Assembly: GCF_005938645.2 (NCBI RefSeq)
Contig: NZ_CP042171.1
Location: 5,146,001-5,210,000, forward strand
Length of the DNA: 64,000 bases
Source: Pedobacter sp. KBS0701
Lineage (GTDB): Bacteria > Bacteroidota > Bacteroidia > Sphingobacteriales > Sphingobacteriaceae
Reading direction: 5' to 3'
The translations under genes and the position numbers were made by a program. How positions within the stretch are numbered: position 1 is the first letter of the stretch; each line of letters begins with the position of its first letter. The notes under the pieces are model-generated. The model was not told the origin of the DNA and made no database searches. It saw only the letters and a program-made list of their open reading frames with translations. This document shows, one piece after another, positions 34,033 to 41,678 of the stretch.

Positions 34033-34395
34033 ATGAAACCATTCCTGATCGCTTGCTCAATCTGCTGCTTTGTAGCAATATTGAAGTTGCCCATTGAATT
34101 TTATACCTTTTTAAGAACCATTGTTTCATTGGGAGTAACCTTGCTCATTTACAGCTGGATCAAACAAAAGAACTATTATCTCGCAGTTGTTTTTTTACTT
34201 GTGCTCATCCTTTTCAATCCCCTGCTTCCCATTCACCTGCATCGGAAAAGCATCTGGATCCCACTTGATATCATCACCGGACTATTGTTTTTAATCATTG
34301 CCTTTTATAAGAAAAGTGAACCTGTAAAACAAGATGAAAAAGCCACTGAAATTTTACCCGTTCAAAAAACATACTCCAGAGACCGGATTGTTTAG
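34033..34395 (+). CDS. Small membrane protein, DUF6804-like
   Basis: A 120-residue protein with four hydrophobic segments (FLIACSICCFVAIL, TIVSLGVTLLIYSWI, LAVVFLLVLILFNPLLPIHL, IPLDIITGLLFLIIAFY). The NPLLPIHLHRKSIWIPLDI stretch resembles the DUF6804 family of small inner-membrane proteins. A TTG at 34009 could extend it by eight residues; the ATG at 34033 is preferred. The function is unknown. It follows the YidD-like gene by 26 bases. Confidence 0.6.
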   Translation: MKPFLIACSICCFVAILKLPIEFYTFLRTIVSLGVTLLIYSWIKQKNYYLAVVFLLVLILFNPLLPIHLHRKSIWIPLDIITGLLFLIIAFYKKSEPVKQDEKATEILPVQKTYSRDRIV

Positions 34396-34448
34396 GCAAA
34401 AAAAGAAATACCATAATCACATCATAAATCAAACTAAAACTTAATGTT

Positions 34449-35777
34449 ATGATTGCCCAAATAGAAGAATTTTTTAACCCAAAAACAGCCGATCCACCTC
34501 AGGATGAAAATGTGGAGATTAGGAAGCCGGCTACCGAACAAGAGGAGGAAATAAGAAAAAGAACTTACCACGAAGCTGGCTTCAGAGATGGATCAAGAAA
34601 CAGTGGTAGCCCCCTAGCGCTTTCGATCTGTTTGAATGCCATTTACGCCAGGTTTCAAAATGAAGAAAAAGAACTGGTAGAAAAGCAGCAACTGGCGAAA
34701 GAGCCCTATATCAACGAGCAGAAAACTAAAGAAACCGAAATCAAAACACTAGTAATCAGTAAAGAAGGTAAAGAACAGCAGATTAACAAGGCAGAAACCG
34801 ATATCAGGGCAGTAAAAGATAATATCGAAGAACTAAAATTCGAAATCAACGACCTGCCCCGGAATCCCGAAAAATACCACATTAGTGCTTCAAAAGGTGC
34901 TTCAGGCAAGTTCTGGATCGGTTTGATCATCCTGATGCCTTTAAGCCTGTATTTATTCACTTTTTATATTTCTACCTCTTATTCGGCTTTTTTTAAACCC
35001 TTTGACGCCAATAGCACCATCATTATGAATGTGCTCGATTCGAAAGCTTTTGAAAAGGCCTGGCAGGATGGATCGCTCGAAGGTGCTTTTGTAACCTTTA
35101 TCCCTTTTGTATTTTTAGGACTGGGTTATTTGATCCACATGTTCGGAGAGGTTAAAAGCAGAGAGAACTATTTCAAGATCGGACTCCTTTTTACTATCAC
35201 CTTTATTTTTGATGCCATTCTGGCTTACCAGATTGAGGAAAAGATTTATGAGCTAACCAAAACGTTAGATTCACCTGAATTTAATATCCCTGTTGCTTTT
35301 GGCAAAATCCAGTTCTGGGGAATCATCTTTGCGGGTTTTGTAGTGTACCTTATATGGGGTGTAGTATTCGATTTTATCATGAAAGAACACCGGGAGAAAG
35401 ACAAAATCAAACACGAACAGCTGCGGAGAAAAAAAGATATTCAGATCCATCAGGACAGGATAAGCGATATTGAAATCCAGAAAGCAAAATTAATAGAAGA
35501 ACTTAGTGACATTAAGAAAAGTTCGCTGGAGGCACAGGGACGTATTATTACACTACAACGGATAATCGATGCCGTAATTATTCCCACCAAGGAGTATGTT
35601 CTTTATGCCTCTGAATACATGAAAGGTTGGATTACGTTCGTGAATGAAAAGCTCCATATTTCAATGCACGAAAAAATTGTTCTTCAAACTGAATGTATTG
35701 CCTGTTACAACGAAAACCTTAAAAGCGCAGGAGCCAGCGAAGATTCGCAAAATTCTGTTTATGTCACTACTTTATAA
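34449..35777 (+). CDS. Coiled-coil membrane protein, unknown function
   Basis: A 442-residue protein. The N-terminal half is cytoplasmic-looking with a predicted coiled coil (about residues 75-140, Lys/Glu-rich: KEQQINKAETDIRAVKDNIEEL). Four membrane segments follow at about 155-310 (IGLIILMPLSLYLFTFYI, FVTFIPFVFLGLGYLIHMF, IGLLFTITFIFDAILAY, FWGIIFAGFVVYLIWGVVFDF). A second coiled coil spans about 315-370. The symmetrical coil-membrane-coil arrangement suggests a scaffold or mechanosensor. No family is recognised. It is in the copy-3 promoter operon, 53 bases after the previous gene and 11 before the VWA-like gene. Confidence 0.65.
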   Translation: MIAQIEEFFNPKTADPPQDENVEIRKPATEQEEEIRKRTYHEAGFRDGSRNSGSPLALSICLNAIYARFQNEEKELVEKQQLAKEPYINEQKTKETEIKTLVISKEGKEQQINKAETDIRAVKDNIEELKFEINDLPRNPEKYHISASKGASGKFWIGLIILMPLSLYLFTFYISTSYSAFFKPFDANSTIIMNVLDSKAFEKAWQDGSLEGAFVTFIPFVFLGLGYLIHMFGEVKSRENYFKIGLLFTITFIFDAILAYQIEEKIYELTKTLDSPEFNIPVAFGKIQFWGIIFAGFVVYLIWGVVFDFIMKEHREKDKIKHEQLRRKKDIQIHQDRISDIEIQKAKLIEELSDIKKSSLEAQGRIITLQRIIDAVIIPTKEYVLYASEYMKGWITFVNEKLHISMHEKIVLQTECIACYNENLKSAGASEDSQNSVYVTTL

Positions 35778-35788
35778 CCCTTTGCATC

Positions 35789-36634
35789 ATGAAGTCAACA
35801 TTACTAAACATATTACTGCCGCTCTTAATTACAGCTACTTTTGCGAAAGAAGGTAAAGCTCAGCCAGCCAAACAGAACCTCAATATTAGCTTTTTACTGG
35901 ATTTATCTGATCGGATAGACCCTAAAAAGAATCCCGGGATTTACCAGCGCGATCTGCAATATATAAAATCAGTACAAAAAGCATTTATTAATCATGTAAG
36001 AGGGAAAAAGATGCTCCTGTTAAAAGACCAGATGCAGGTTTTCTTTAATCCCCTGCCAAATATTCCCAATATTAATCAGCTTAGTGAACAGCTAAAAGTC
36101 GATTTTAACCCCAAAACCAGTAAAAAGGATTTCCTGAGCATTGATAAGATTTATAGTGATAACCCCGTTAAAATTTACCAGAGCGCTATTAAAGACCGTA
36201 ATTACGTGGGCTCCGATATCTGGAGGTTTTTTAAAAGCAGTGTGCAACTGTATTGCATTAAACCAGAGCATCGGAATATTTTAGTAATACTAACCGATGG
36301 TTACATCTATCATAAAGCCAGTATCATACAGGTAGGGGGTAAAAGTTCTTACATCACCCCAGAGTTTCTGAGTTTTAAAAAGCTTACAGCTGCAGATTAC
36401 CAAAGCATTATGAAGAAAAATAACCTTGGTTTTATTGCTTTCCCTTATAATTTAAAAGAGCTCGAAATTATCGTTTTAGGCATTAATCCATCAGTTAATA
36501 ACCCTTACGAAGAAGATGTCATTAAACAATATTGGACAGATTGGTTTAAAGCGATGAAAGTGAAGAAATTTGACTTACTAACAAATGATTTGCCGGCTGC
36601 GTTAGACCCTGTTATACAACAGATTATTAAATAG
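35789..36634 (+). CDS. Exported VWA-like protein
   Basis: A 281-residue protein with a signal peptide (residues 1-24, ending GKAQ) and a von Willebrand factor A-like fold: first strand ISFLLDLSDRID, giving a DxSxR version of the metal-site DxSxS, and a later strand NILVILTDGYIYH with the expected TDG. Metal binding is therefore plausible but altered. Predicted location is the periplasm. It lies 11 bases after the coiled-coil membrane protein and may form a complex with it across the membrane. A VWA-like lipoprotein also heads the Ter/tubulin operon at 47622. Confidence 0.68.
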   Translation: MKSTLLNILLPLLITATFAKEGKAQPAKQNLNISFLLDLSDRIDPKKNPGIYQRDLQYIKSVQKAFINHVRGKKMLLLKDQMQVFFNPLPNIPNINQLSEQLKVDFNPKTSKKDFLSIDKIYSDNPVKIYQSAIKDRNYVGSDIWRFFKSSVQLYCIKPEHRNILVILTDGYIYHKASIIQVGGKSSYITPEFLSFKKLTAADYQSIMKKNNLGFIAFPYNLKELEIIVLGINPSVNNPYEEDVIKQYWTDWFKAMKVKKFDLLTNDLPAALDPVIQQIIK

Positions 36635-36692
36635 CTAAGACTTATAATTATTATTAAATATCCATTCATTTTTCTTTAATCACCCCCTCATC

Positions 36693-36902
36693 ATGAAAAC
36701 CCTCTCCTTATTAATTTTTTTCGTTATCAACATCACTTGTAAAGAAAACACAACCGTGTACATTTGCAACAGTCCCGGCGCTAAAAAATACCATTATAAC
36801 AGCAACTGCCGTGGATTAGGTAATTGCACTTATCGGGTGGTTTCAATTGAAGTAGAAAAAGCTAAAAAAGACGGAAAAACATTATGCAAGTGGGAAAAGT
36901 AA
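36693..36902 (+). CDS. Small exported Cys-rich protein
   Basis: A 69-residue protein with a hydrophobic N-terminus (MKTLSLLIFFVINITC) and a mature part with four cysteines and a histidine (VYICNSPGAKKYHYNSNCRG, LGNCTYRV, KTLCKWEK). The spacing Cys...His...Cys...Cys...Cys suggests metal binding or disulfides. Similar proteins are recalled next to thermonuclease genes in Bacteroidota, and here its end overlaps the nuclease gene by 19 bases. The function is unknown. Confidence 0.65.
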   Translation: MKTLSLLIFFVINITCKENTTVYICNSPGAKKYHYNSNCRGLGNCTYRVVSIEVEKAKKDGKTLCKWEK

Positions 36903-37411
36903 GTGTATTGATTTTATTATTATTAACACTGCAAAGCTGTTTTATCCAGCCAGGCGAGAGCAAACCTTTAAACAACTACCACCTTTCCTTCACGGCCAAA
37001 GTGATCCGGATTTTAGATGGCGATACCATGGAGGTATTGTATCAGGATCATCCCATTAAAATCCGTTTGGCCCATATCGATTGCCCCGAGAAACGTGGCC
37101 ACCAACCTTTTGGTGCCAAAGCCAAACAAGCTTTGTCCGATTTATGTTTCGGGCAAATGGTTAGTGTACAAGGCCAGAAATACGACCACTATAAAAGATT
37201 AATTGCCGTAGTAATTAACCAAAACAAACAGGTCGTTAATCAGGAAATGATTAAACTGGGTATGGCCTGGCATTTTAAAAAATACTCAAGTGATCCGTTA
37301 TATGCCAGGTTAGAAATAAAAGCCAGGAAAAACAAGGTGGGATTATGGCAGGATAGCAGTGCCGTAGCTCCTTGGGTTTGGCGGGGGATGAGGTACAGTT
37401 TGGCAAGGTAG
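36884..37411 (+). CDS. Thermonuclease-family (SNase) lipoprotein
   Basis: A 175-residue protein with a lipobox (LLLTLQSC, Cys19), so it is probably anchored in the envelope. The staphylococcal-nuclease fold follows (about 35-170). RILDGDTMEV is the first strand pair, and IRLAHIDCPEKRGHQPFG holds the catalytic Arg and Glu. YDHYKRLIAVV holds the second Arg, and AWHFKKYSSDPLYARLEIKARKNKVGLW is the typical C-terminal helix. It should cut DNA or RNA outside the cytoplasm. It is the last clear gene of the operon that starts at 33483. Confidence 0.88.
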   Translation: MQVGKVSVLILLLLTLQSCFIQPGESKPLNNYHLSFTAKVIRILDGDTMEVLYQDHPIKIRLAHIDCPEKRGHQPFGAKAKQALSDLCFGQMVSVQGQKYDHYKRLIAVVINQNKQVVNQEMIKLGMAWHFKKYSSDPLYARLEIKARKNKVGLWQDSSAVAPWVWRGMRYSLAR

Positions 37412-37511
37412 CTACGCGATTTCTGTTTACAACACCATAGTATATTAATTAAGTAAAACCATGCATTCTGATTTCGCGTAAATGAAACTAATTTTATATT
37501 GGCACTTTTAA

Positions 37512-37754
37512 GGTAGCGAAAGCTACAATTTGCGATATAATGCCCAGTTAAACTTACAGTTGATGGTTGGCAGCCCGAACGAACAGCTCACCCACCGGCA
37601 GATCGAAGATTACCTTAACCTAAGCGTAAGTACCTACAAATGGAAGGCAAAAGACGGCACTTCATAACCCATAAAACTACCGGGTGGCGACCGTTTTTAC
37701 CTGAAAGACGAATTGGCTTCTTATTTAAAGAGCGAAATAAAAGGGTGCATTTAG
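37512..37754 (+). pseudogene. Broken helix-turn-helix (excisionase/MerR-like) gene
   Basis: One reading frame encodes LTHRQIEDYLNLSVSTYKWK, a good HTH_17-type start, then KDGTS and a TAA at 37665-37667. The same frame then continues PIKLPGGDRFYLKDELASYL up to a TAG at 37752, which is the normal second half of this fold. The in-frame stop thus splits an otherwise colinear small DNA-binding protein. No certain start codon is seen (TTG at 37530 or ATG at 37563 are possible). It could also be a sequencing error or a very recent mutation. Confidence 0.6.
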
Positions 37755-37809
37755 TTACCCATCCTTTACCTCTTGTTCGAGACAAGTTAACCCCATGTTT
37801 ACCTATTCT

Positions 37810-37866
37810 TTACCTTTTGTTTACCCCGGCGTTACCTTTTAGGTAAACAAAAGGTAACGCCGGGGT
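37810..37866. repeat. Large palindrome with two competing hairpins
   Basis: ACCCCGGCGTTACCTTTT (37823-37840) is perfectly complementary to AAAAGGTAACGCCGGGGT (37849-37866), an 18-pair stem with an eight-base loop. TTACCTTTTGTTTACC (37810-37825) is also perfectly complementary to 37842-37857, so two stems exclude each other. It lies 56 bases after the broken HTH gene. It may be a terminator, a protein-binding site or a transposon end. The remaining gap 37867-38127 shows no gene. Confidence 0.7.
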
Positions 37867-38127
37867 CTTTTGATGCCGGCAATAGGGTTATGCTCTCCCC
37901 CAGCTGTCTGCTAGCATGGGCGCAGATTTCTGGTTGAGTTTTTAAAGTTTCATTTTGGCTCAATTATACCTGTAAACTGTTTCAATTTTGGCACCTTAAG
38001 TTCGGAATAATGCGTCAAGAAAGCCTGTAGCTAAGTGTGAGATGGATTTTTGGGGTTAAATTCGAAAACAATGTGGTGTCCAACAGTCAATACTTGGGCA
38101 ACTTACCACACCATAAGCTTAACCATT

Positions 38128-38172
38128 AAACCCTGCCCCAACTGGCGATTATACTTGGTTGGAGCAGGGTTT
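38128..38172 (-). terminator. Terminator of the leftward Ter/tubulin operon
   Basis: AAACCCTGCCCCAAC (38128-38142) pairs with GTTGGAGCAGGGTTT (38158-38172): 14 of 15 pairs, 15-base loop. On the minus strand it ends in TTTAATGG, 20 bases after the stop of the small membrane protein gene. Confidence 0.75.
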
Positions 38173-38192
38173 ATTAATTTTTTGTTTTTTAG

Positions 38193-38399
38193 CTATACTT
38201 TTCTCACTGCCGCTTTTAATACCGAAAGAAGGAAAAGGATCAAAAATACAATGATCACAGGAGCAAAAACTTCTAACCAGCCTATGCGCCCGAAAATGAT
38301 TTTGATGATAAAGAGGATGCAGCTAAACAGCATCCCCAATAGGATTAAGATTTCTTTAAAACTCCTTTGTTTTGTTTTTTTGGTTCTTCTTTTTGCCAC
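38193..38399 (-). CDS. Small two-span membrane protein
   Basis: A 68-residue protein with a GTG start. A very basic N-terminus (AKRRTKKTKQRSFK) precedes two membrane spans (ILILLGMLFSCILFIIKIIF and LEVFAPVIIVFLILFLLSVL) and a basic end. It is the last gene of the leftward operon, 22 bases after the OmpA-domain gene, and a terminator follows. Overlapping open frames on the other strand lack sensible composition, so the minus-strand frame is preferred. The function is unknown. Confidence 0.6.
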   Translation of the reverse strand: MAKRRTKKTKQRSFKEILILLGMLFSCILFIIKIIFGRIGWLEVFAPVIIVFLILFLLSVLKAAVRKV

Positions 38400-38421
38400 G
38401 GGTTTTTCTTAAATGATTAAC

Positions 38422-39132
38422 TTATAGCAATGTAATTTCAACACGCCTGTTCTTTTTTCTTCCGCTAACAGTTTTATTTGAGGCAATCGGATTTTCAATG
38501 CCTTTTCCTATGGTGCTTATCCGGCTTGCTTCAATATTTAATGCCGTTAAATGATTTTTAAATGTATCGGCCCTTGCCTGCGATATCTGCTGGTTTACGC
38601 CTATCGGACCATCGCTGCTGGCATAACCATTAATACGGATGGATACCGTAGGATTTTTGATCATATAAACGACAATGCGTTTGATTAAAGTTTTGTTGGT
38701 GCTTGCAAAAGATGATGAACCTTGAAGAAATGTTACCGGCACGGTATGGTTTAAAGCTTTGAGCGCTTTGGTTTGTAATTTAGCAGGAGCTGTATTCAGA
38801 CTGGTTTTTCTGATCGGATCTGCTTGTATCGCCGTTGAATTTACCTGTGCAACAGCAGTTGTATCTACACTGCTAACTTTTTCTTTTGTTGGTGCAGCAG
38901 GTATAACAACCGAAGCCGGGTCAGAAGAAACGTTAGCTGCAGATGCTTTTGCCGCAGGATCTGCTTTGCCTGATGCATAATACCAGATGCCGCCACCAAC
39001 AACCAGTATCCCGAATAAACCGATTAACCATCCCCTCGATTGGCCTGCGGGTTTTTCGATCTCTCTTTTTGAAAGATCAAATTTGGATGACTCTTCTTTA
39101 GAACCATCACTTTTATTTAAATCGAATGCCAT
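38422..39132 (-). CDS. OmpA-domain membrane protein
   Basis: A 236-residue protein with a cytoplasmic N-terminus (MAFDLNKSDGSKEESSKFDL), one membrane span (about 35-52, WLIGLFGILVVGGGIWYYA), an Ala/Ser/Thr-rich linker and a C-terminal OmpA/MotB domain (about 120-236, VSIRINGYASSDGPIGVNQQISQARADTF, NRRVEI). OmpA domains bind peptidoglycan, so it probably ties the inner membrane to the cell wall. The FDLNK start echoes the FNLNKG start of the TerD protein encoded 12 bases upstream, suggesting a common partner. It is part of the TerD/tubulin/actin-like operon. Confidence 0.83.
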   Translation of the reverse strand: MAFDLNKSDGSKEESSKFDLSKREIEKPAGQSRGWLIGLFGILVVGGGIWYYASGKADPAAKASAANVSSDPASVVIPAAPTKEKVSSVDTTAVAQVNSTAIQADPIRKTSLNTAPAKLQTKALKALNHTVPVTFLQGSSSFASTNKTLIKRIVVYMIKNPTVSIRINGYASSDGPIGVNQQISQARADTFKNHLTALNIEASRISTIGKGIENPIASNKTVSGRKKNRRVEITLL

Positions 39133-39144
39133 AATTTTATTTTT

Positions 39145-39798
39145 TTAGGTGTACATCTCAACTAAAGTTTGCAAACTGCCGGTATGCGCCCTGCCCATCG
39201 CTTCAAACTCCCAACTCTCGCCAGCACGGAACAAACGTCCAAATTCTACGGCATCTTCATTGGTATATTGGTCTTTAAGGTCGTAACGCAATATTTCAGA
39301 ACCATTGCTTTCATCCACAATCCTGATGTAACAGTCGTTCACTTTTCCAAAATTCAGGTCTAATGTTCTTCTGTCTTTTTTATTGTCGTGAGGATATTTA
39401 CAGATCGTGCAACATATAATAATCTGCTCGATTTTATCGCTGACTTTGGATAAATCGATAAACATATTTTCATCGTCATCGCCTTCACTTCTGCTCCCAT
39501 CCGGATCATCAATGGCGCCAATAATTGCCCCGTCTTCAGTGAATGGCCTAAACAGGCCTTTTTCTACCTTATCCTCAATTTTATTGCCCATCCTGATCTG
39601 CCCGTAAAAGGTAAAGTAAGAATCAGAAGGGATTTTAAAATCACTGCCTATCGAGAAGGCCGAAACATCGAGATCGAATTCTGGTCCTCCCGGTTGCTCG
39701 TTAGGATCCCAGCCCATTCCTATTTTTACAATGGTGAGTCCGGGTGCTGCTTTGGAAAGAGAGAACCTGTCTCCCTTATTTAAATTAAAACTGCTCAT
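39145..39798 (-). CDS. TerD-family protein, copy 2
   Basis: A 217-residue TerD-domain protein. Features are FNLNKGDRFSLSK, VKIGMGWDPN, the acidic calcium-binding strand EFDLDVSAF, and DDPDGSRSEGDDDENMFIDLSKV. YPHDNKKDRRTLDLNFGKVNDCYIRIVDESNGSEIL and FGRLFRAGESWEFEAMG are the normal TerD ending. TerD proteins bind Ca2+ and act in tellurite/stress (Ter) modules, often near the membrane. Its stop is 12 bases before the OmpA gene and its start abuts the other TerD gene. Confidence 0.92.
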   Translation of the reverse strand: MSSFNLNKGDRFSLSKAAPGLTIVKIGMGWDPNEQPGGPEFDLDVSAFSIGSDFKIPSDSYFTFYGQIRMGNKIEDKVEKGLFRPFTEDGAIIGAIDDPDGSRSEGDDDENMFIDLSKVSDKIEQIIICCTICKYPHDNKKDRRTLDLNFGKVNDCYIRIVDESNGSEILRYDLKDQYTNEDAVEFGRLFRAGESWEFEAMGRAHTGSLQTLVEMYT

Positions 39799-40365
39799 CT
39801 ATTGATATAATTCTATTAGTGTATTTAAACCGCCGGAAAAGGCCTGGCCAAGGGCCTCAACATTCCATGCTCCCCCGTTTCTGGAAACTGAAGCAATCAT
39901 CAGGGAATCTTCGTTTGTAAATTCCTCTTTGAGCAGGTACTGGCATAAAACCGATTTATCAGCATTGTTCCTGATATTGATATAGGAGTGTTGAACGTGG
40001 CCAAAATGATGGCCTCTTTCTTCGCTTTGATCGATGGTTACTGCGAAATAAAGGAATTCCACTTTCGGATCTATTTTGGATAAATCGATATGGATTACCT
40101 CATCGTCTCCGTCACCTTCGCCACCCCTGCTATCGCCGGGGTAATGGGTAGAACCATCAGGACTCGTGTTGTTGTTATAAAAAACAAAGTATTCATCGGC
40201 AAGCAGTTTGCCGTTTTCGCCCAGCATAAACACGGAGAGATCGAGGTCTACCGGGTGCCCGTTTACAACAGCAGTATCCCAGCCCAGGCCGGCAATAATG
40301 TGTTTTAAGCCGGGTTCTTCCCCGATCAGTGAAACGGGTTTTCTTTTTTCTATTTGTATAGCCAT
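39799..40365 (-). CDS. TerD-family protein, copy 1
   Basis: A 188-residue TerD-domain protein: KHIIAGLGWD, the acidic strand VDLDLSVFML, HYPGDSRGGEGDGDDEVIHIDL, and SVSRNGGAWNVEALG. It is a clear paralog of the next protein, with which it may form a heteromer. The genes are adjacent without a gap. The proline-tailed protein gene lies 27 bases upstream. No tellurite-resistance genes such as terB, terC or terZ are present, so this is a minimal and unusual Ter module. Confidence 0.92.
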   Translation of the reverse strand: MAIQIEKRKPVSLIGEEPGLKHIIAGLGWDTAVVNGHPVDLDLSVFMLGENGKLLADEYFVFYNNNTSPDGSTHYPGDSRGGEGDGDDEVIHIDLSKIDPKVEFLYFAVTIDQSEERGHHFGHVQHSYINIRNNADKSVLCQYLLKEEFTNEDSLMIASVSRNGGAWNVEALGQAFSGGLNTLIELYQ

Positions 40366-40392
40366 TTTGTTAAGTTTTAGATTTTATACGCC

Positions 40393-41673
40393 CTAACTTT
40401 TTTTGGGAGGTAGGGGCGGTGGTTTTACCGGATTGTTTTTTGTGTTTGGAGTTGCTTTTATTTCGGGCAATCTGGGGATGTTTACCGGTTTTGGAACATC
40501 GTTTTGTTTTTTAGGGGGTAATGGCGGAGGCTGTTTTTGCGTTGGAAGGGCTGGCCGCTGCAGTACAGGAGGCGCAGTAGGTACTTTTGCTTTAACACTG
40601 TAACCGGAAGCAGCAATTGCCTGGAAAATAGCCAGCATGGTATCTTTAACATCAACAGATTGCAATGCGATAACATGATGATACTTTTTTAGCAGTTTAT
40701 CAGAAAAATACGCGGTGCTGATTTCTTCTGATCCAAGCAGGATCATTACTCCATCGGCCTGTAAACTGTTTGCCCTTAACAAATCGTCTATCGCCGTAAA
40801 AATCATCCCGTCATTGGTATAATATTGCAGCCTGTCGTTCAGGTTTTTTTCCCTTACATTAAACCAATGCCGGTTTCCATCAGATAGTTCAGCTTCGCCT
40901 TTAATAATCGGACTGATGTTTTGAAGTAAAGCCGCACAGAACGGCAGCAGGAAAGCGATTTCGGCATCTTTATTAACCGACAGATAAGAGTTTTGCAGGA
41001 TGATATATTCTACAATCATATCGGCCAGTATTTTTACCCTGGGGTCGGCACCCTGACCTGGCAGTTTGGCCGATCCAAGCGCTTCAGCCTCACTATTTTT
41101 GTAAAGGTTTAAATAAAGTACATCATCAATGCCATTCATGAATAAAATAGCCTTGTTGTTTGATAAAATCTGCTTTTGGGCAAGTATATTAAAAAGGGTA
41201 TTGTGATAAGCAATGCGGTCTAAATTAAAATAGCCGGCCTCCTGAAACAGGTTTTCGATCAGCGATTTCTCATTGTCTTCAATATCATCATCAAATAAAA
41301 AGCGTAATGGAAACTGCTGCCTGTACGATTCGATAGAATCTGATTTGTATAATACGGTGTTTAAAAAGTGTGATAAGTATTGTTCAAAACCATAATAAAA
41401 TAGCTGTTTAACAGGTTTTTTGTTGCCATATATACTGAAATGTTTAGCCGGATCTTTTACAATTTCGAAATAATTGCCATAAGCATAAGGATCGTTTTTG
41501 TAAAAGCGTTCCCTGGCGGCGGCACCAAAAACAAAATCGTTGCCATTTACATAAAAGTATAAGGGAATCTCGTTCGATTCCCTCATTTTTAATGGGGCAT
41601 AAGGGTTACCGTCGGCTTGATACCAGAAAGTAACCGTCCGCTTCGATATTTTTGCCAATACACAGAATCCCAT
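40393..41673 (-). CDS. Protein of unknown fold with SH3-ligand-like proline tail
   Basis: A 426-residue soluble protein. About 370 residues are globular (FVFGAAARERFYKND, QFPLRFLFDDDIEDNEKSLIENLFQEAG, AILFMNGIDDVLYLNLY, ADGVMILLGSEEIS). These strings faintly recall a single actin-like domain, which would suit its neighbour, but no phosphate loops are certain. The last 55 residues are disordered and proline-rich with PPPLPPKK twice, a class II SH3-ligand pattern, plus QRPALPTQKQ. It sits directly after the 1302-residue actin/Hsp70-like gene (five bases). Its role is unknown; the tail is probably a docking element. Confidence 0.6.
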   Translation of the reverse strand: MGFCVLAKISKRTVTFWYQADGNPYAPLKMRESNEIPLYFYVNGNDFVFGAAARERFYKNDPYAYGNYFEIVKDPAKHFSIYGNKKPVKQLFYYGFEQYLSHFLNTVLYKSDSIESYRQQFPLRFLFDDDIEDNEKSLIENLFQEAGYFNLDRIAYHNTLFNILAQKQILSNNKAILFMNGIDDVLYLNLYKNSEAEALGSAKLPGQGADPRVKILADMIVEYIILQNSYLSVNKDAEIAFLLPFCAALLQNISPIIKGEAELSDGNRHWFNVREKNLNDRLQYYTNDGMIFTAIDDLLRANSLQADGVMILLGSEEISTAYFSDKLLKKYHHVIALQSVDVKDTMLAIFQAIAASGYSVKAKVPTAPPVLQRPALPTQKQPPPLPPKKQNDVPKPVNIPRLPEIKATPNTKNNPVKPPPLPPKKS

Positions 41674-41678
41674 CGTTA

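Noticed and set aside
38050..38412. 120-codon plus-strand frame opposite the small membrane protein
   Set aside because: It crosses the terminator hairpin at 38128-38172 and mirrors the better supported minus-strand gene, which follows the operon closely.
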